DNA from: Thermosulfurimonas sp.
GTDB taxonomy: Bacteria > Desulfobacterota > Thermodesulfobacteria > Thermodesulfobacteriales > Thermodesulfobacteriaceae
Length of the DNA stretch: 23,364 nucleotides
Reading direction: 5' to 3'
Assembly: GCA_015487645.1 (NCBI GenBank)
Contig: WFPH01000066.1
Location: forward strand, 1 to 23,364
Shown: piece after piece, positions 21,557 through 23,364 of the stretch
How positions within the stretch are numbered: position 1 is the stretch's first letter
Layout of the letters: each line of letters begins with the position of its first letter
Notes under the pieces: model-generated
The model's input: the letters and a program-made list of their open reading frames with translations, nothing else
Databases searched by the model: none
What the model was told of the DNA's origin: nothing
Position numbers and translations under genes: made by a program

Positions 21557-23364
21557 GTGAGCGTCTATCCCGAAACCTTTGATGTCATCGTCATCGGGGC
21601 CGGGCATGCGGGGATCGAGGCCGCCCTGGCGGCTTCGCGCCTGAAGTGTCGCGTCCTGGTTCTCACCGTAAATCTCGAGCGCATCGGAGCCATGAGCTGT
21701 AACCCGGCCATCGGGGGGCTGGCTAAGGGACATCTCGTGAAGGAGATCGACGCCCTGGGCGGGGAGATGGCCCGGGCCATAGATGAAACCGGAATCCAAT
21801 TCCGTAAGCTCAACACCCGGAAGGGGCCGGCGGTGCGGGCCACCCGGGCCCAGGCCGACCGCATGCGTTACCAGGCCCGCATGAAAAGGGTGCTCGAGCG
21901 GGCCCCCCGGGTGACCGTGAAACAGGCCATGGTCTCCCGGATCTTGGTGAAGGATCGAAGGGTCTACGGCGTCGAGACCCGGGTGGGGGAGATCTACTAC
22001 GGCAAGGCCGTAGTGGTGACCACCGGGACCTTCCTGCGGGGGCTCATCCACATCGGGCTCGAGCACTTTGTGGCCGGCCGTATGGGAGATCCGCCCTCGA
22101 ATCGCCTCTCGGAGTGCCTCCGGGAGCTCGGCTTTGAAATGGGACGACTCAAGACCGGAACCTGTCCACGCCTTGACGGCCGCACCATAGACTATTCCCG
22201 CCTTGAGGTCCAGTGGGGAGATGACCCCCCGCCGCTTTTTTCTTTTCGCAACCGCGGCCGCAGGCCGCCGCTTCCCCAGGTGCCCTGTTTCATTACCTAT
22301 ACCACCCCCGAGACCCATGAGATTATAAGAGGGGCGGTGGATCGCTCGCCGCTTTTCACTGGGATCATTCAGGGGGTAGGGGCCCGTTACTGTCCTTCCA
22401 TCGAGGATAAAGTCTTCCGTTTCCCGGACCGGGAGCGCCACCAGATCTTTCTTGAGCCCGAAGGCCTGGATACGGTGGAGGTCTATCCCAACGGCATCAG
22501 CACCAGTCTGCCGGTGGATGTCCAGTGGAGGATGGTCCGCAGTATTCCGGGGCTTGAGCGGGCCGAGATCCTGCGTCCGGGTTACGCCATCGAGTACGAT
22601 TACGTGAATCCCATACAGCTCAAGCATACCCTTGAGACCAAGCTGGTGGCTGGGCTTTTTCTGGCCGGCCAGATCAACGGGACTTCGGGTTACGAAGAGG
22701 CCGCGGCTCAGGGGATCATGGCCGGGATCAACGCCGCGCTCTACGCTCGGGAGGAGGAACCCTTTATCCTGGACCGCTCGCAGGCCTATATCGGGGTCCT
22801 CATCGACGACCTGGTGACCAAGGGCACCAGGGAGCCTTACCGGATGTTCACCTCGCGGGCGGAGTACCGGCTCCTTCTCCGGGAAGACAACGCCGATCTG
22901 CGGCTCATGCCTCTAGCCCGGAAACTGGGACTTCTCTCAGAAGAAGACTGGGCCCGCTACCAGCGGAAGAAGGACCTGCTTGAAAGGGCTTTGACCCTTC
23001 TTCGGGAGATCAAAGTCCCTCCGGAACGGGTGAACGGACTACTCGAGAGCCTGGGGACCTCGCCCCTTCGGGAGACCGTGAGGCTCTACGACCTGCTTCG
23101 GCGGCCGGACGTGCCTCTGGAAAAGATCAAACCGGCTTTTCCCGAGCTCGGAGAGTTCCCTGAAGAGGTCCTTGAGGAGCTCGAGATCGAGACCAAATAT
23201 GCCGGTTACATCGAACGGCAGCGCCGGGAGGTGGAGCGTTTCCGCCGCTGGGAGAACATGCTCCTTCCGGAAGACCTCGATTACTGGAAGATCCCCGGAC
23301 TCTCGAACGAGGTCAAGGAGAAGCTCTCTCAGGTGAGACCCCGCTCCTTCGGCCAGGCCCTGAG
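21557..23364 (+). CDS. mnmG: tRNA uridine-5-carboxymethylaminomethyl modification enzyme MnmG (GidA), 3' end cut
   Basis: MnmG, with MnmE, installs the cmnm5 group on the wobble uridine of several tRNAs using FAD. The frame is open for 602 codons to the right edge; family members are about 620-630 aa, so only a short tail is missing. It shows the FAD-binding VIVIGAGHAGIEAALAASR start, CNPAIGGLAKGHLVKEIDALGG, TTGTFLRGLIHIG, the signature GARYCPSIEDKV, LAGQINGTSGYEEAAAQG and TSRAEYRLLLREDNADLRL. The GTG start directly follows the lipoprotein stop with no clear ribosome site, so it is probably translated by coupling. The call is very confident. Confidence 0.97.
   Translation, partial: MSVYPETFDVIVIGAGHAGIEAALAASRLKCRVLVLTVNLERIGAMSCNPAIGGLAKGHLVKEIDALGGEMARAIDETGIQFRKLNTRKGPAVRATRAQADRMRYQARMKRVLERAPRVTVKQAMVSRILVKDRRVYGVETRVGEIYYGKAVVVTTGTFLRGLIHIGLEHFVAGRMGDPPSNRLSECLRELGFEMGRLKTGTCPRLDGRTIDYSRLEVQWGDDPPPLFSFRNRGRRPPLPQVPCFITYTTPETHEIIRGAVDRSPLFTGIIQGVGARYCPSIEDKVFRFPDRERHQIFLEPEGLDTVEVYPNGISTSLPVDVQWRMVRSIPGLERAEILRPGYAIEYDYVNPIQLKHTLETKLVAGLFLAGQINGTSGYEEAAAQGIMAGINAALYAREEEPFILDRSQAYIGVLIDDLVTKGTREPYRMFTSRAEYRLLLREDNADLRLMPLARKLGLLSEEDWARYQRKKDLLERALTLLREIKVPPERVNGLLESLGTSPLRETVRLYDLLRRPDVPLEKIKPAFPELGEFPEEVLEELEIETKYAGYIERQRREVERFRRWENMLLPEDLDYWKIPGLSNEVKEKLSQVRPRSFGQAL

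Noticed and set aside
20561..22627. A 688-codon minus-strand open frame
   Set aside because: Most of it is antisense to the BON lipoprotein and mnmG, both clear genes. Only the last 121 codons, from the ATG at 20926 with a strong ribosome site, look real.

Overview
The window looks like ordinary, very compact chromosome from a GC-rich, diderm (Gram-negative) bacterium. The diderm call rests on lptD and an outer-membrane-type lipoprotein. Rubrerythrin, cobalamin genes, acidic/arginine-rich proteins and the style of the AddAB genes suggest an anaerobic, probably thermophilic, deltaproteobacterial or Thermodesulfobacteria-like lineage; this placement is inference, not a database result. I see no mobile element, phage, CRISPR array, rRNA or tRNA, and no gene-free stretch over 300 bases.

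Layout, left to right. (1) A 3'-truncated DUF1015 gene (minus) diverges from a two-gene envelope/coiled-coil unit (DUF948-like, YtxH-like). (2) NAD kinase (minus) diverges over only 38 bp from lptD, which is followed by glutamine-dependent NAD synthase and a corrinoid adenosyltransferase in a tight + strand unit. (3) The classic dnaX-ebfC-recR operon runs on the minus strand. Its dnaX carries an in-phase A AAA AAG slippery heptamer followed by a strong stem-loop, very likely the signal that makes the short gamma form of the clamp loader. (4) cobQ (cobyric acid synthase) diverges from dnaX across a GC-rich leader with a hairpin and a G-quadruplex motif; it runs head-on into rubrerythrin. (5) Next come a 272-aa gene of unknown function, a CPA2-type cation/proton antiporter and a small unknown membrane protein. 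(6) A three-gene DNA-repair unit follows: an AddA/RecB-like helicase, a separate PD-(D/E)XK nuclease (the usual AddA C-terminal domain split off as its own gene) and an AddB with a nuclease domain and Fe-S cysteines. (7) A small unknown minus-strand gene comes next, then a twin-BON-domain lipoprotein abutting mnmG, which runs off the right edge.

Themes: NAD(P) synthesis (nadK, nadE), cobalamin (adenosyltransferase, cobQ), DNA replication and repair (dnaX, ebfC, recR, addA/nuclease/addB) and envelope (lptD, BON lipoprotein, DUF948/YtxH, antiporter). Genes are packed with ATGA/GTGA start-stop overlaps, and convergent neighbours even share their stop codons. The best candidates for new biology are the dnaX recoding signal with a 53-codon tail in the -1 frame, the split AddA nuclease, and several structured intergenic elements (cobQ leader, rubrerythrin leader, three tandem perfect inverted repeats before addA). 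I found no clearly undescribed multi-gene system.
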